42,872 nt of DNA from an uncultured bacterium (GTDB lineage Bacteria > Bacillota > Clostridia > Lachnospirales > Lachnospiraceae), in contig CALZQA010000014.1 of assembly GCA_945828315.1 (NCBI GenBank), positions 1 to 42,872 of the forward strand, given 5' to 3'. A program made the translations under genes and the position numbers. Below the pieces are notes generated by a model. That model ran no database searches. It saw only the letters and a program-made list of their open reading frames with translations, and was not told the DNA's origin. Shown here piece by piece: positions 25,051 to 34,202 of this stretch. Within the stretch, counting starts at the first letter, position 1. Every line of letters starts with the position of its first letter.

Positions 25051-26031
25051 TTAGAGCATGTGGGCCCGCAGTTCCTCACCGGACAGAGGGCTTAAGTAAG
25101 CCGGTGCGATATCAAATACCGTCTTGCAGCCGCTCACGCCTTCCTCTGAGAGACGATTGATCGCTCTTGCGAATGCTAAGATCACGGATGAAGTGAACTC
25201 CGGATTGGAGTCAAGCTTCAGGCTGTACTCGATCACATGCTTGTGCTCCTTCTCAAAACCGGTCACACCGGTGCGGAACACAAATCCTCCATGGGGAATT
25301 CCTGCATGATTTGCAAGAAACTCTTCCTCTGAAATAAAGTGTACCGTCGTGTCGTAATCGGCGAAGTAGTTGGGCATGGTCTTGATATCATGCTCGATCT
25401 GCGCCAGATCTGCACCTTCCTCAGCGACAACAAAACATTCTCTTACATGCTTCTGGCGTGTGGTCAGCACCGGATTTTCTCCGTTTCGTACTGCTTCTAA
25501 CGCCGCATCTACCGGAATGGTATACTGCTTACCGTTTTTTACACCCTTTACTCTGCGGATCGCGTCAGAATGTCCCTGACTCACGCCCTTGCCCCAGAAG
25601 GTGTAATCGCTGCCCTCAGGCAGAACCGCAGAGCCGTATAATCTCATGATGGAAAACATGCCCGGATCCCATCCGCAGGAGATCATCGCCACATGTCCGT
25701 TTTCTTTTGCCACCTTGTCAACATTTCCAAAGTGCTCTGGAATCCGCGCATGGGTATCAAAGCTGTCGATCACATTGAAATATTTCACATACTCCGGTGT
25801 CTGCTCCGGCAGATCCGTTGCAGAACCGCCGCAAAGTACCAGCACATCGATCTTGCCCTGCATCTTCTCGATATCGTCTACCGAGTAAACAGCAACGCCC
25901 TCTGTCACCGGTTTGATGGAAGCCGGGTCTCTCCGCGTAAAAATGCACACCAGCTCCATGTCATCATTCTGGCGAACAGCGCTCTCCACGCCTTTGCCAA
26001 GATTTCCATAGCCTAAAATTCCTATCTTCAT
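25051..26031 (-). CDS. ddh: meso-Diaminopimelate D-dehydrogenase
   Basis: Ddh makes meso-diaminopimelate directly from tetrahydrodipicolinate with NADPH and ammonia, bypassing the acylated branches of lysine and peptidoglycan synthesis. The 326-residue length is typical. Seen are the Rossmann motif GILGYGNLGKGVE, LVLCGGSATDLPEQ, DSFDTHARIPEH, SCGWDPGMFSIMR and the substrate-side stretch WGKGVSQGHSDAIRR. A GGAGGG site precedes the ATG. A TATAAT with a weak TGGAAA -35 lies upstream. The gene is a single unit between the LexA-fold regulator and its own terminator. Confidence 0.95.
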   Translation of the reverse strand: MKIGILGYGNLGKGVESAVRQNDDMELVCIFTRRDPASIKPVTEGVAVYSVDDIEKMQGKIDVLVLCGGSATDLPEQTPEYVKYFNVIDSFDTHARIPEHFGNVDKVAKENGHVAMISCGWDPGMFSIMRLYGSAVLPEGSDYTFWGKGVSQGHSDAIRRVKGVKNGKQYTIPVDAALEAVRNGENPVLTTRQKHVRECFVVAEEGADLAQIEHDIKTMPNYFADYDTTVHFISEEEFLANHAGIPHGGFVFRTGVTGFEKEHKHVIEYSLKLDSNPEFTSSVILAFARAINRLSEEGVSGCKTVFDIAPAYLSPLSGEELRAHML

Positions 26032-26079
26032 CTAATTTCCCTCCGAGTATTGTTATTGATTGAAAATAAAACCATAATG

Positions 26080-26108
26080 ATTATAAGCGAAATCACGCTA
26101 CATTTCCA
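26080..26108 (-). promoter_or_regulatory. Predicted promoter of ddh
   Basis: On the minus strand TGGAAA (26108-26103) and a perfect TATAAT (26085-26080) are separated by 17 bases, about 50 bases before the ddh start. Confidence 0.5.
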
Positions 26109-26118
26109 CCGGAATTTA

Positions 26119-26805
26119 CTATGACCGGATCACCTCAATACAAGTGCCGATATACTCGATCTGATCAAGCCTTTTCATAACCATATCATCGCCGACCTTT
26201 TGCAGACTCTTCAGCGTGTACTTCCCGTCTTCCTCTATAAATTGCCGGATGAATGCCCGGTCACCCTTTATGAAAGCCGCATACTCGCCGTTTTTCGGGA
26301 ACTTATCTGCAAACAGGATCACATCGCCCTTGCAGAATCTGGGAATCAGGTCATTGGTTGTGATCTTCACCCCGACAAAGGCCTCCCGTACAGATGTCTC
26401 GTATTCTACTGTCTCACAAGTGTCGTAGATGATCCCTTCCCGGATATCATTATGCGGGATCAGGCAGGGCACTTTATGCTTGTCAGTGGAGTCACGGTCT
26501 GCCCTTGCCGATGTGGCTTCATACTTTGCCACAAGACCGATGATCGCTTTTCCGTGCGTCCCGCACTGCCTGTAATAATTAACGATACGTCGCTCCTCTT
26601 TGTCAATCTCCAACTCACCCACAAGGGTGTTCATACTCATCTTAAGCGCCGATGCCATTTTAAACACCGTCGACAATTTAGGATCGGTCGTTTTTCCATA
26701 GTAGATATTTCTGACAGTTTCCACCGGAAGGTTGCACATTTCTGCAAAATCCGCAACAGATATCTCTCTTTCTGCCAGTATGTCTTTCAGTCTATCACTT
26801 AACAT
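26119..26805 (-). CDS. Xre/LexA-fold regulator lacking the S24 peptidase dyad
   Basis: The 228-residue protein joins an N-terminal helix-turn-helix (ISVADFAEMCNLPVETVRNI, residues 15-34) to a C-terminal S24/LexA-like fold (about 140-228). The usual nucleophile site GDSM-x-P reads TNDLIP (serine replaced near Asp152), and the catalytic lysine position reads FIRQF (Arg188), so self-cleavage is not expected. It would then act as a repressor or sensor by binding rather than by autoproteolysis. I prefer the ATG at 26805 (MLSDRLKDIL); in-frame ATGs at 26832 and 26856 are possible but lack clear sites. It diverges from the Spo0A-C protein across a short shared control region. Confidence 0.72.
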   Translation of the reverse strand: MLSDRLKDILAEREISVADFAEMCNLPVETVRNIYYGKTTDPKLSTVFKMASALKMSMNTLVGELEIDKEERRIVNYYRQCGTHGKAIIGLVAKYEATSARADRDSTDKHKVPCLIPHNDIREGIIYDTCETVEYETSVREAFVGVKITTNDLIPRFCKGDVILFADKFPKNGEYAAFIKGDRAFIRQFIEEDGKYTLKSLQKVGDDMVMKRLDQIEYIGTCIEVIRS

Positions 26806-26868
26806 CTCCGCTACACATCCTTCCCGTGTCATAAATGACACAAAACCCGGTTTCATTTGTCAAAAAAT

Positions 26869-26897
26869 ATGTTATACCCGATATTTTTTTATGTCAA
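26869..26897 (-). promoter_or_regulatory. Predicted promoter of the LexA-fold regulator
   Basis: On the minus strand TTGACA (26897-26892) and TAACAT (26874-26869) are 17 bases apart. The plus-strand sequence TGTCAA occurs twice here (26858-26863 and 26892-26897), which is near the Spo0A box TGTCGAA but not identical. Confidence 0.5.
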
Positions 26898-26956
26898 TAT
26901 TTGGAATATTATGTATATGTGAAAAAATTTTATTAGAAAATAGAAAGGAATCTATC

Positions 26957-27361
26957 ATGACAGAACAAATCGAACGGTATCGTCCCGACAGTCACACAAG
27001 CACCCAGACAGACACGTCCCGGATCCGGTCCGGAAATATTGAAAACACTCTCTTAACCATCGGGATGCCTCCGCATCTGCTCGGATACGATTATATTCTG
27101 TCAGCTCTGAATATGATCCTGATCGACCCGGAATATCTTCACCGCATCACCAAAGGTCTCTATTTCGACGTTGCAACAGAACACCACACCACGCCCTCCA
27201 GAGTAGAAAGAGCCATGCGGCACGCGATTGGCACCACATGGCTCAACGGAAATACAGACTACATCAACTATCTGTTTAAAAACTGCGTTAATCCGCAGAA
27301 AGGTGCTCCGGCAAACTCTCTCTTTCTTGCCCGGATGTACTATTTTCTGAGCAGGGGCTAA
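26957..27361 (+). CDS. Free-standing Spo0A C-terminal DNA-binding domain protein
   Basis: The 134-residue protein is the output domain of the sporulation master regulator Spo0A without its receiver. From residue 32 the match is clear: LLTIGMPPHLLGYDYILSAL, ILIDPEYLHRITKGLYFDVA, then the recognition helix TTPSRVERAMRHAI (78-91) and GNTDYINYLFKNC. The N-terminal 30 residues are polar (YRPDSHTSTQTDTSR) and hold no phosphorylatable receiver. An AAAGGA site precedes the ATG at 26957. It probably binds Spo0A-like sites without phosphorelay control, perhaps as a competitor or as an activator set by its level; that is inference. Its divergent neighbour is a LexA-fold regulator. Confidence 0.88.
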   Translation: MTEQIERYRPDSHTSTQTDTSRIRSGNIENTLLTIGMPPHLLGYDYILSALNMILIDPEYLHRITKGLYFDVATEHHTTPSRVERAMRHAIGTTWLNGNTDYINYLFKNCVNPQKGAPANSLFLARMYYFLSRG

Positions 27362-27393
27362 TTTTTGCATGCCCTTTTTCGCGGACAACTCCT

Positions 27394-29745
27394 CTATTTG
27401 TGTAATTCTTCTGCTTCCATAAAATATAGTCTGGATGCAAAATCAGGAAAATGCCGAATACCTTCCTTATATCCGGTTCCACTGAAAGCCGGCTGAAGGC
27501 GCACACCTCCATACATTAACACGTCTCCGTACAGTTCATAATCCTCCTTCTCTCCCGGAAGTTTCACCAGCTTTGCCGCCGCCTGATGAAGGAGTGACCC
27601 CTGACGGATATGGACCGGAGCCACCGTGTTGATCAGGTCTCCGAACTCCCTGATATCACAGTCTGTCTGTCGGCTGTAAAAATGATATTTCCAATCCGGG
27701 CGCAGTCCCTTTGCCTTAAAAATCGCGTGAGGCTGATTGGGTTCTGCCAACTTTTGCATAAAAAATCCGACAGCTTTTTTCTGATCCCCTGACACGCAGA
27801 TCCACTGGATCTGATCATCCTTTCGGATCCGATAAAATTCACCTGTCTGCAGCACCTCTCTCCATTTCTTATACAGTCTGATCTGTTCTTTGACCGCATC
27901 CAGTTCTTCCTTTTTCATATCACAGAAATTGCACTCATAACCGCAGATTCCAAACGCTGCCACATGAAATCTCGTCTCCGCAGGTGTCACCCGAAGTGTC
28001 TGGTGATTCGGGCATCCGGATACATGAGAGCTCAAAACTGACATCGGATAAGCATAGCTGTATCCATACTGAATGTCGGTCCTGCACAATGCATCCGTGT
28101 TATCACTGGCCCATATCTGCGGAAAATAGCACAACATGCCCAGATCAAACCGATTTCCACCGGATGCGCATCCCTCAAATAAAACATCCGGGAACCGTTC
28201 AGTCAGTACCTTCAGGCAACGATACAGTCCCATCACATACCGATGTGCCGTTTCCTGCTGCCGCTCCGGCGGAAGACTGCTCGAATAGTAATCGGTAAAT
28301 ATCCGGTTCATATCCCATTTTACATACGAAATATCTGCCGATGCAAATACGCGGCTCATTTCTTCGATCAAAAAGTCCTGCACATCGGTTCGCGTCAGAT
28401 CCAGAATCCGTTGGTTTCTTCCCTCGGAATGCGGCTTTCCCGGAATCTGAACCGCATAGTCCGGGTGCTGCTCATAGAGCCTGCTCTTTACGTTCACCAT
28501 CTCGGGCTCCACCCAGATGCCAAAATCCATTCCCAGAGCCTTGATCTTTTCTCCCAGCCTTTTCAGACCGCCAGGAAGCTTCTTCGTATCTTCTGTCCAG
28601 TCACCCAGTGACTGCGTATCGTCACTTCTACCTTCGAACCATCCGTCATCCACCACAAACAGCTCGATGCCTGCCTCCTTTCCCGCCTTTGCCAGATTCA
28701 GCAACTTCCGCTCATTGATATCAAAATACGCCGCCTCCCAGCTGTTCAGCAGAACCGGGCGCAGTTTGTCCTTCCAAACACCCCGGACGATATGCTCCCG
28801 CACAAACCGATGCATGTTTTTGCTCATCGCCGTGAAACCTTCGCAGGAATAAGTCATCACTGCCTCCGGCGCCTCAAAATCTTCCTCCGGCACAAGCGTA
28901 AAGCAGAATGTCCGCGGATTGATTCCGCAACAAACCCTTGTCTTTCCAAAGCTTCCTGCCTCCACAGCCTCGTAATGATTACCGCTGTAGATTAAATTGA
29001 AACCATAGCACTCGCCCGCATCCTCTGTTGTCTCCTCGCGGCTAAGCATCACAAACGGATTGGCACGGTTTGAGGATGTACCGGTGTAAGATGCATTCAC
29101 GCATTTTCCTGCATGTACCGTCACATCATTGCGATTCATTTCTCTGGCCCATGCACCGTGAAATGTGGTAAATACATATCCGCTCCGGTCAAGATCCAGC
29201 TGCATACTCATCATGCGAAGCAGTCGTATCGGCTCCTGACTTCGGTTGATGAGCCTTGCACTTCTTGTGATCACATCACATGCGGCATAAACATAATAGT
29301 GCAGTTCCAGCACAAGCGAATATGCATGATCTTTCAACGTCACGCACAGATGCTCCACCTCCGTTTTGGCACCGTAAGAACCAGGGAGCGTGCGGTATTC
29401 CGGCTTTCCGGCTGTGATCTCCGCCTTGTCAAAAACAAAATCAGAGGTGCTGCTCCCATCTGCATGTACAATTTCCAGAAACGGCTCCCGGATATCCCCT
29501 TTTCCGCAAGAGGACATTTCCAGACAGACGTCCTCCAGGGATACCTCCGGGAACTCCGGGCTGTATACACACGTGTTTCCCGGCGCAAACAGCCGTTTTT
29601 CACCGAGCGCCTGCATTGCTTCCCGATCCGGAGTCAGTTTTCTTCCATAGTATAAGTGCTCCGGCTGTCCGCTCTCCATCACCCGGAATGCATACGTAGT
29701 ATGCTCTGTCTGCAGCCAGAAACTTTGATTGATTCTCTCGATCAT
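27394..29745 (-). CDS. GH36 alpha-galactosidase
   Basis: This 783-residue cytoplasmic enzyme removes alpha-galactosyl units from raffinose-family or galactomannan oligosaccharides. It has the N-terminal beta-sandwich (to about residue 325), the barrel with LNSWEAAYFDINE, FVVDDGWFEGR and GIWVEPEMVN, the nucleophile in YVKWDMNR (Asp478), CASGGNRFD, and the acid/base in WASDNTDA (Asp548). Both catalytic residues are present, and there is no signal peptide. It is the last gene of the TetR operon, overlapping the symporter stop by four bases (ATGA). I see no hairpin terminator in the 32-base gap to the convergent Spo0A-C gene. Confidence 0.95.
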   Translation of the reverse strand: MIERINQSFWLQTEHTTYAFRVMESGQPEHLYYGRKLTPDREAMQALGEKRLFAPGNTCVYSPEFPEVSLEDVCLEMSSCGKGDIREPFLEIVHADGSSTSDFVFDKAEITAGKPEYRTLPGSYGAKTEVEHLCVTLKDHAYSLVLELHYYVYAACDVITRSARLINRSQEPIRLLRMMSMQLDLDRSGYVFTTFHGAWAREMNRNDVTVHAGKCVNASYTGTSSNRANPFVMLSREETTEDAGECYGFNLIYSGNHYEAVEAGSFGKTRVCCGINPRTFCFTLVPEEDFEAPEAVMTYSCEGFTAMSKNMHRFVREHIVRGVWKDKLRPVLLNSWEAAYFDINERKLLNLAKAGKEAGIELFVVDDGWFEGRSDDTQSLGDWTEDTKKLPGGLKRLGEKIKALGMDFGIWVEPEMVNVKSRLYEQHPDYAVQIPGKPHSEGRNQRILDLTRTDVQDFLIEEMSRVFASADISYVKWDMNRIFTDYYSSSLPPERQQETAHRYVMGLYRCLKVLTERFPDVLFEGCASGGNRFDLGMLCYFPQIWASDNTDALCRTDIQYGYSYAYPMSVLSSHVSGCPNHQTLRVTPAETRFHVAAFGICGYECNFCDMKKEELDAVKEQIRLYKKWREVLQTGEFYRIRKDDQIQWICVSGDQKKAVGFFMQKLAEPNQPHAIFKAKGLRPDWKYHFYSRQTDCDIREFGDLINTVAPVHIRQGSLLHQAAAKLVKLPGEKEDYELYGDVLMYGGVRLQPAFSGTGYKEGIRHFPDFASRLYFMEAEELHK

Positions 29746-31124
29746 TCTGCTTCTCTCTCCCTCTTTGCTTTTACCTGCGCCGCAATCTCCGCCACCTTTT
29801 CTTCTGTCAATTTATATCGTTTTCGGAAGATGAAAAAAGTTGCTGCAAGTCCTATGATCGGGATCACTGTCATCGTAAACCGGAGTCCGAGAACCGAACC
29901 CTGTCCAGCCGCACTCACTGCCTTGGAAGTGTCATCACTCAGTTTGCATACCGCAAGACAGACAGAAGCGATCAAGGCTGCCACACCGGATGCAAGTTTT
30001 ACCACAAAGGTCTGCATCGAAAAAATGACGCTTTCATCTCTTCTTTGGTTTTTCAGTTCTCCGTAGTCTACCGTATTCGCAAGGAACACTGTCGTAAGAA
30101 CGGTCTGAAATCCAAATGCCGCAAAGATCAAAAACCCCGGTATGAACAGTAGGTATATATTTGTCATATTCTTAAACATGAATACCAACAGGATCGCATA
30201 TCCCAGCACGGCCATGCCCAGGCTGACGAAAAATATCTTTACAGAGCTCAGCCACTTTCGCAGAAGCGGGAAAAGCAGCATCATAGAAAGAATCTGGATA
30301 GCCCCGCCAAACATATTAAAAAGTGTATAGCTGTCATACCAGTTTGCCCCGCCAAAATCATATTTAAAGAAATAAATGACGAGGTTAGAGGTAATATATA
30401 TGGAACAGTTGATCAGCACGATGGTAACTACCACTGCCATCGCCTGATCATTGTGGAGCAGTGCCGAAAACATCTGCCGGATACTTGGAGAATCCACATC
30501 CGCAGTAGACTTTTCTTTGATCGTCACACAGGTAATGGTGATAAACACCACAAAAAGAACGGCGATGATCAATGCCAGAAGGCGAAATCCCTGTCTTTCA
30601 TTTCCCTGTCCCAGCACATACACGCATTTCATCGTAACAATGGTAATGAGCGCTGACCCGACACCGGCACAGGAACGCGCCAGCGTTGAAAGTCCTTCTC
30701 TTTCTTTTCCTCCCTCCGTAAAAGCAGGTATCATGGACCAGTAGGGGATATCCATCATCGTATAAGTGACACCCCAGAGCACATAGGCAATCGCCGCGTA
30801 TGCCACCAGACCGCTTCCGCTCAATGCCGGCGGAGCTGCAAACATCAGATAGAGTATCACTGCATTTAACAGTGTTCCGATCAGAAGCCACGGGCGAAAT
30901 TTTCCCCACCGCGTCCTTGTTTTTGCCACGATAATGCCCATGATCGGATCGTTGAATGCGTCAAACACACGCGCCACCATCAGAATGATGCCCATTGCGA
31001 TAGCACTGACTCCCAGAATATCCTGATAGTAATACAGCACATAGCTCGCAGAGAGCATGTAGACCATATCTTTTCCTACTGCTCCCAGCCCGTAGGCGGC
31101 TTTCTCTTTTCCTGTTAATTTCAT
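29742..31124 (-). CDS. GPH-family (MelB-like) sugar:cation symporter
   Basis: This 460-residue, twelve-helix carrier of the glycoside-pentoside-hexuronide family brings in oligosaccharides with Na+ or H+. Signatures are KAAYGLGAVGKDMVYMLSA at the start, ARVFDAFNDPIMGIIVAKTR with RWGKFRPWLL (the cation-site aspartates and the conserved loop), and DIPYWSMIPAF. It sits between the GH2 and GH36 genes, with four-base overlaps at both ends (ATGA), so it almost certainly imports the substrate these enzymes split. Confidence 0.93.
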   Translation of the reverse strand: MKLTGKEKAAYGLGAVGKDMVYMLSASYVLYYYQDILGVSAIAMGIILMVARVFDAFNDPIMGIIVAKTRTRWGKFRPWLLIGTLLNAVILYLMFAAPPALSGSGLVAYAAIAYVLWGVTYTMMDIPYWSMIPAFTEGGKEREGLSTLARSCAGVGSALITIVTMKCVYVLGQGNERQGFRLLALIIAVLFVVFITITCVTIKEKSTADVDSPSIRQMFSALLHNDQAMAVVVTIVLINCSIYITSNLVIYFFKYDFGGANWYDSYTLFNMFGGAIQILSMMLLFPLLRKWLSSVKIFFVSLGMAVLGYAILLVFMFKNMTNIYLLFIPGFLIFAAFGFQTVLTTVFLANTVDYGELKNQRRDESVIFSMQTFVVKLASGVAALIASVCLAVCKLSDDTSKAVSAAGQGSVLGLRFTMTVIPIIGLAATFFIFRKRYKLTEEKVAEIAAQVKAKREREAE

Positions 31125-33622
31125 ACCTCTTGTCCCCCTTCGCTTTCAACCTTAAATTCTACACATACCGTCTCCGTCCGCTCGCCACTGACTATAAGCC
31201 GGATATTTCCTGCTGTTTGGGTGGTCTTTACATAGGTTCCGCCCATACCTCCGTGAAGCGAAATGACGGATGGTCCGATCAGCATACCTTCCCCCTGTAC
31301 TTCCAATTGCACCGGATCATTATAGAAATGCAGTACATTTCCGTTTTCATCCACCGCTTGTATCCGCACCGATGCCACGTCGTAGCTGCGCCCTTCCTTT
31401 AAGCTCGTATGATCCGCAAGAACCTTCAGCGCCACTTTCCGCATCGGCTCTTTCACAACTGTTTTTACAACTTTCCCATCTTTAACCGCATCAAACTGAT
31501 AGCAGGTGGAAGCTCCGCCCCAGTCTCCGACATATCTGGTGTACAGGTCTGTCACCTGAGCCAGATTCATCCGGTACACGAAAAGGAGTTTCAGGATGGT
31601 CGGATACAAACGCACTGGAATGTGATTTACGCCTCTTCGCGCCACCGTATTCAAAAGCTTTTTCACGCTTTCCGCTTGGTTCTTTGGCAAATGCTCCTTT
31701 GTCTCCAGCACATCCCCGACAAAATCATCGATCAGGATCGGACCGTGCTTCAGATTTTTCCAATCGGTCTCTTCCTTTTTATATTCCCGGATCAGCTGAT
31801 CGTTTTTGTACATGCGCACACTGTCAGCATTTGTAAATATGTACAGATCCTCCCAGTTGCATGCCGGGTGCTCTCCGATATCCATAGAAGAACTGATCTC
31901 CAGCACCGGCAGTTCCTCCTGCTGGCTTGCATAGACAGCCGCCGCCAGCTTGGGGTTCCGGAACATATCCAGCACACCGTGATAGCAGATCCGGTCTCCG
32001 CTGCCGAAATCCTTGTGGGTATTATAATCCGCCATACACCACCCGAAGCTTCCTGCGATATCTTCCTGCCCCGCCACTGCATCCAGCACATTTGCATGTC
32101 GCAGCGCATGTTCCGTTCTTCTCCCTTCACAGTCAAATGCTTTCGTCGGATACATATGTCCGTTGTACTCGCTGATCAGATACGGCTTGCTCACATCGGA
32201 AGTGACCTTTGATTTTTTCTCGCAGCCCGGCAGTTTTCCGTCATGGATAAAATCATTGTATGTATACACATCTTCCAGCAAGTGGCTCTTTTTACTTGCC
32301 CGAACACCTCCCGTCGGGCGCGTGTCATCCAGCTCATGAGCGGCAGCATTCGTGCGCTCGTAAAACGCATCATCATCTACCGACTCGTTGATCCGCACAC
32401 CCCACAAAATAATGGAAGTGTGATTCCGATACTGTAATACCATGTCCCGGACGTTCTGCACCGCCTGTTCTTTCCATGCATCATCTCCGATGTGCTGCCA
32501 GCCGGGGAACTCCGTGAATACGAGCAATCCCAACTCATCGCACCTGTCCAAAAAATCGTGGGACTGCGGATAGTGCGAGGTTCTCACGGCATTGACTCCA
32601 AGCTCGTTTTTTAAGATATCCGCATCCAGCTTCTGCACCGAGGCAGGCATCGCATACCCAACATAGGGATAGCTCTGATGACGGTTCAACCCCCGGATTT
32701 TTTGTTTCTTTCCATTTAGATAAAAACCATCCCTACGAAACTCTGCTCTGCGAAAACCGGTCGTGATGATCTGCTCGTCCAGTATCGCTCCGGCTCTGCA
32801 AAGCTCTGTTTTTACCTCATACAGGACGGGATGATCGTTGTCCCAGAGAGCAATATGGTCCAGTGCCTCAAGATCGGAAAATGCGAGCATCTCCTTCCGT
32901 CCGGTAATCACTTTCTCACCTAGCAAGCTGTATTCTTCGTCACCTTTCTTGCGGATCCACTGACGAAGTGACGCATGTTCTCCGGAAATGCTTACTGTCA
33001 CTTCCGATTCCAGCGAGATTCGCAGGCCCCCACGCTCCTGTCCGACCGCTCCATCCCGTTCGCCCGCTCCGTCCTGCTCGTTCGCGTGCGAGGCATCCGA
33101 TTTTCCGAAAGAAACCATCGGCTTTACAAATACATCTTCCAGATGCTCCTGATTGCAAACTTCCACATACACATCCCGGTAGATCCCGCCGTAAGTCATA
33201 TAATCGATCACAAATCCAAACGGCGGAACATTCAGACTTTCCCTGCTGTCCACACGCACCGCCAGGAGATTATCCTGCCCGTAGCGCAGCTTTTCGCTGA
33301 TGTCCGCTGAAAATGCCGTGTAACCGCAGTGATGCTCCGCCACCTTTTCCCCGTTCAAAAACACTTCACTGTCGTGGGCAACACCGTCAAACGTGAGAGC
33401 AATGCGCTGTCCCTTCCAGCTTTCCGGAGCCACAAAACTTCTCCGATATCCGCTGACCATCTGGTACAAAGATTCGTCAAAATAATGGTATGGAAGCTCC
33501 TTGCATGTGTGCGGGATCCGCACATTCTCCATCCCACTCTCATCAAACGCTTCGAAGCGCATTGCATCATCGTAGGTTTCAGAAAACTTCCATCCGTTGT
33601 TTAGATAGATCCGTTCTCTCAT
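31121..33622 (-). CDS. GH2 glycosidase (beta-galactosidase/beta-glucuronidase family)
   Basis: The 833-residue enzyme has the GH2 order: sugar-binding jelly roll (YLNNGWKFSE to about residue 165), immunoglobulin-like domain (about 200-295), catalytic barrel from RGLNRHQSYPYVGYAMP, and further beta domains. The acid/base is in WGVRINESVDD (Glu413) and the nucleophile in ISEYNGHMYP (Glu485). Between the first two domains is a polar insert (about 172-200, SDASHANEQDGAGERDG). There is no signal peptide. The exact specificity cannot be told; beta-galactosidase is a reasonable first guess in view of the GH36 partner. It overlaps both the TetR gene before it and the symporter after it by four bases. 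Confidence 0.9.
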   Translation of the reverse strand: MRERIYLNNGWKFSETYDDAMRFEAFDESGMENVRIPHTCKELPYHYFDESLYQMVSGYRRSFVAPESWKGQRIALTFDGVAHDSEVFLNGEKVAEHHCGYTAFSADISEKLRYGQDNLLAVRVDSRESLNVPPFGFVIDYMTYGGIYRDVYVEVCNQEHLEDVFVKPMVSFGKSDASHANEQDGAGERDGAVGQERGGLRISLESEVTVSISGEHASLRQWIRKKGDEEYSLLGEKVITGRKEMLAFSDLEALDHIALWDNDHPVLYEVKTELCRAGAILDEQIITTGFRRAEFRRDGFYLNGKKQKIRGLNRHQSYPYVGYAMPASVQKLDADILKNELGVNAVRTSHYPQSHDFLDRCDELGLLVFTEFPGWQHIGDDAWKEQAVQNVRDMVLQYRNHTSIILWGVRINESVDDDAFYERTNAAAHELDDTRPTGGVRASKKSHLLEDVYTYNDFIHDGKLPGCEKKSKVTSDVSKPYLISEYNGHMYPTKAFDCEGRRTEHALRHANVLDAVAGQEDIAGSFGWCMADYNTHKDFGSGDRICYHGVLDMFRNPKLAAAVYASQQEELPVLEISSSMDIGEHPACNWEDLYIFTNADSVRMYKNDQLIREYKKEETDWKNLKHGPILIDDFVGDVLETKEHLPKNQAESVKKLLNTVARRGVNHIPVRLYPTILKLLFVYRMNLAQVTDLYTRYVGDWGGASTCYQFDAVKDGKVVKTVVKEPMRKVALKVLADHTSLKEGRSYDVASVRIQAVDENGNVLHFYNDPVQLEVQGEGMLIGPSVISLHGGMGGTYVKTTQTAGNIRLIVSGERTETVCVEFKVESEGGQEV

Positions 33623-34188
33623 GTCGTCTCCTCCATTTTAATTCCATCCACCAGAATCCCCAGCACTTCATCCAACGCCTCCGCGTATGAGATCTTGTTC
33701 ATCGCAAGAATATCCCTTTGGAAAAATTGCTCCAGCGTAGCCTCAAACATCATTTTAAAGATAGGGATCCGGATCGGTCGGATGACCCCTTCCGCGATTC
33801 CCTGTTCCAATAGAGCAATCGTTGTCTCCCAACCGGTTTCCAGCCGATACTCCACCTTTTTATAGATCCTCGGGTATTTTTCCTTCAACAGATACAACTG
33901 GCTGAAATCCAGCTCCCGGTATCCCGACGGCAGTACCACAAGAATGCTTCTGATCTTCTCCAGCAGGGAAAGACTTTCGTCCTCCACGATCGCCTGCTCG
34001 CTCTCCTTGATCGAGTCAAACATATAATCCACCATCGCGTACAGCAGCGCTTCCTTGTTCAAAAACACCGTATAGATCGTTTTCTTGCTGATCTCCAGCT
34101 GCTTCGCCAGATCATCCATCGTAAATTTGATCCCTTTTTGATTGAAAACGACAATCGTCGCCTCCAAAATTTTCTCTTTTAACTCCAT
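33619..34188 (-). CDS. TetR/AcrR-family regulator of the glycosidase operon
   Basis: The 189-residue protein has the TetR N-terminal helix-turn-helix: ILEATIVVFNQKGIKFTMDD, LAKQLEISKKTIYTVFLNKE. The remaining helical part (about 60-185) would hold the ligand site. The gene leads the operon, and its end overlaps the GH2 start by four bases, so it is cotranscribed with the genes it most likely controls. An inverted repeat at 34203-34238 just after the -10 is a good candidate for its own operator. A TetR-type regulator for sugar genes is less common than LacI or AraC types. Confidence 0.88.
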   Translation of the reverse strand: MELKEKILEATIVVFNQKGIKFTMDDLAKQLEISKKTIYTVFLNKEALLYAMVDYMFDSIKESEQAIVEDESLSLLEKIRSILVVLPSGYRELDFSQLYLLKEKYPRIYKKVEYRLETGWETTIALLEQGIAEGVIRPIRIPIFKMMFEATLEQFFQRDILAMNKISYAEALDEVLGILVDGIKMEETT

Positions 34189-34202
34189 GCGAACCCCCTC
34201 TT

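Noticed and set aside
26857-26897. True Spo0A boxes in the divergent control region
   Set aside because: The two sites read TGTCAA rather than TGTCGAA, and one coincides with a good -35 element, so they are noted only as possible variants.
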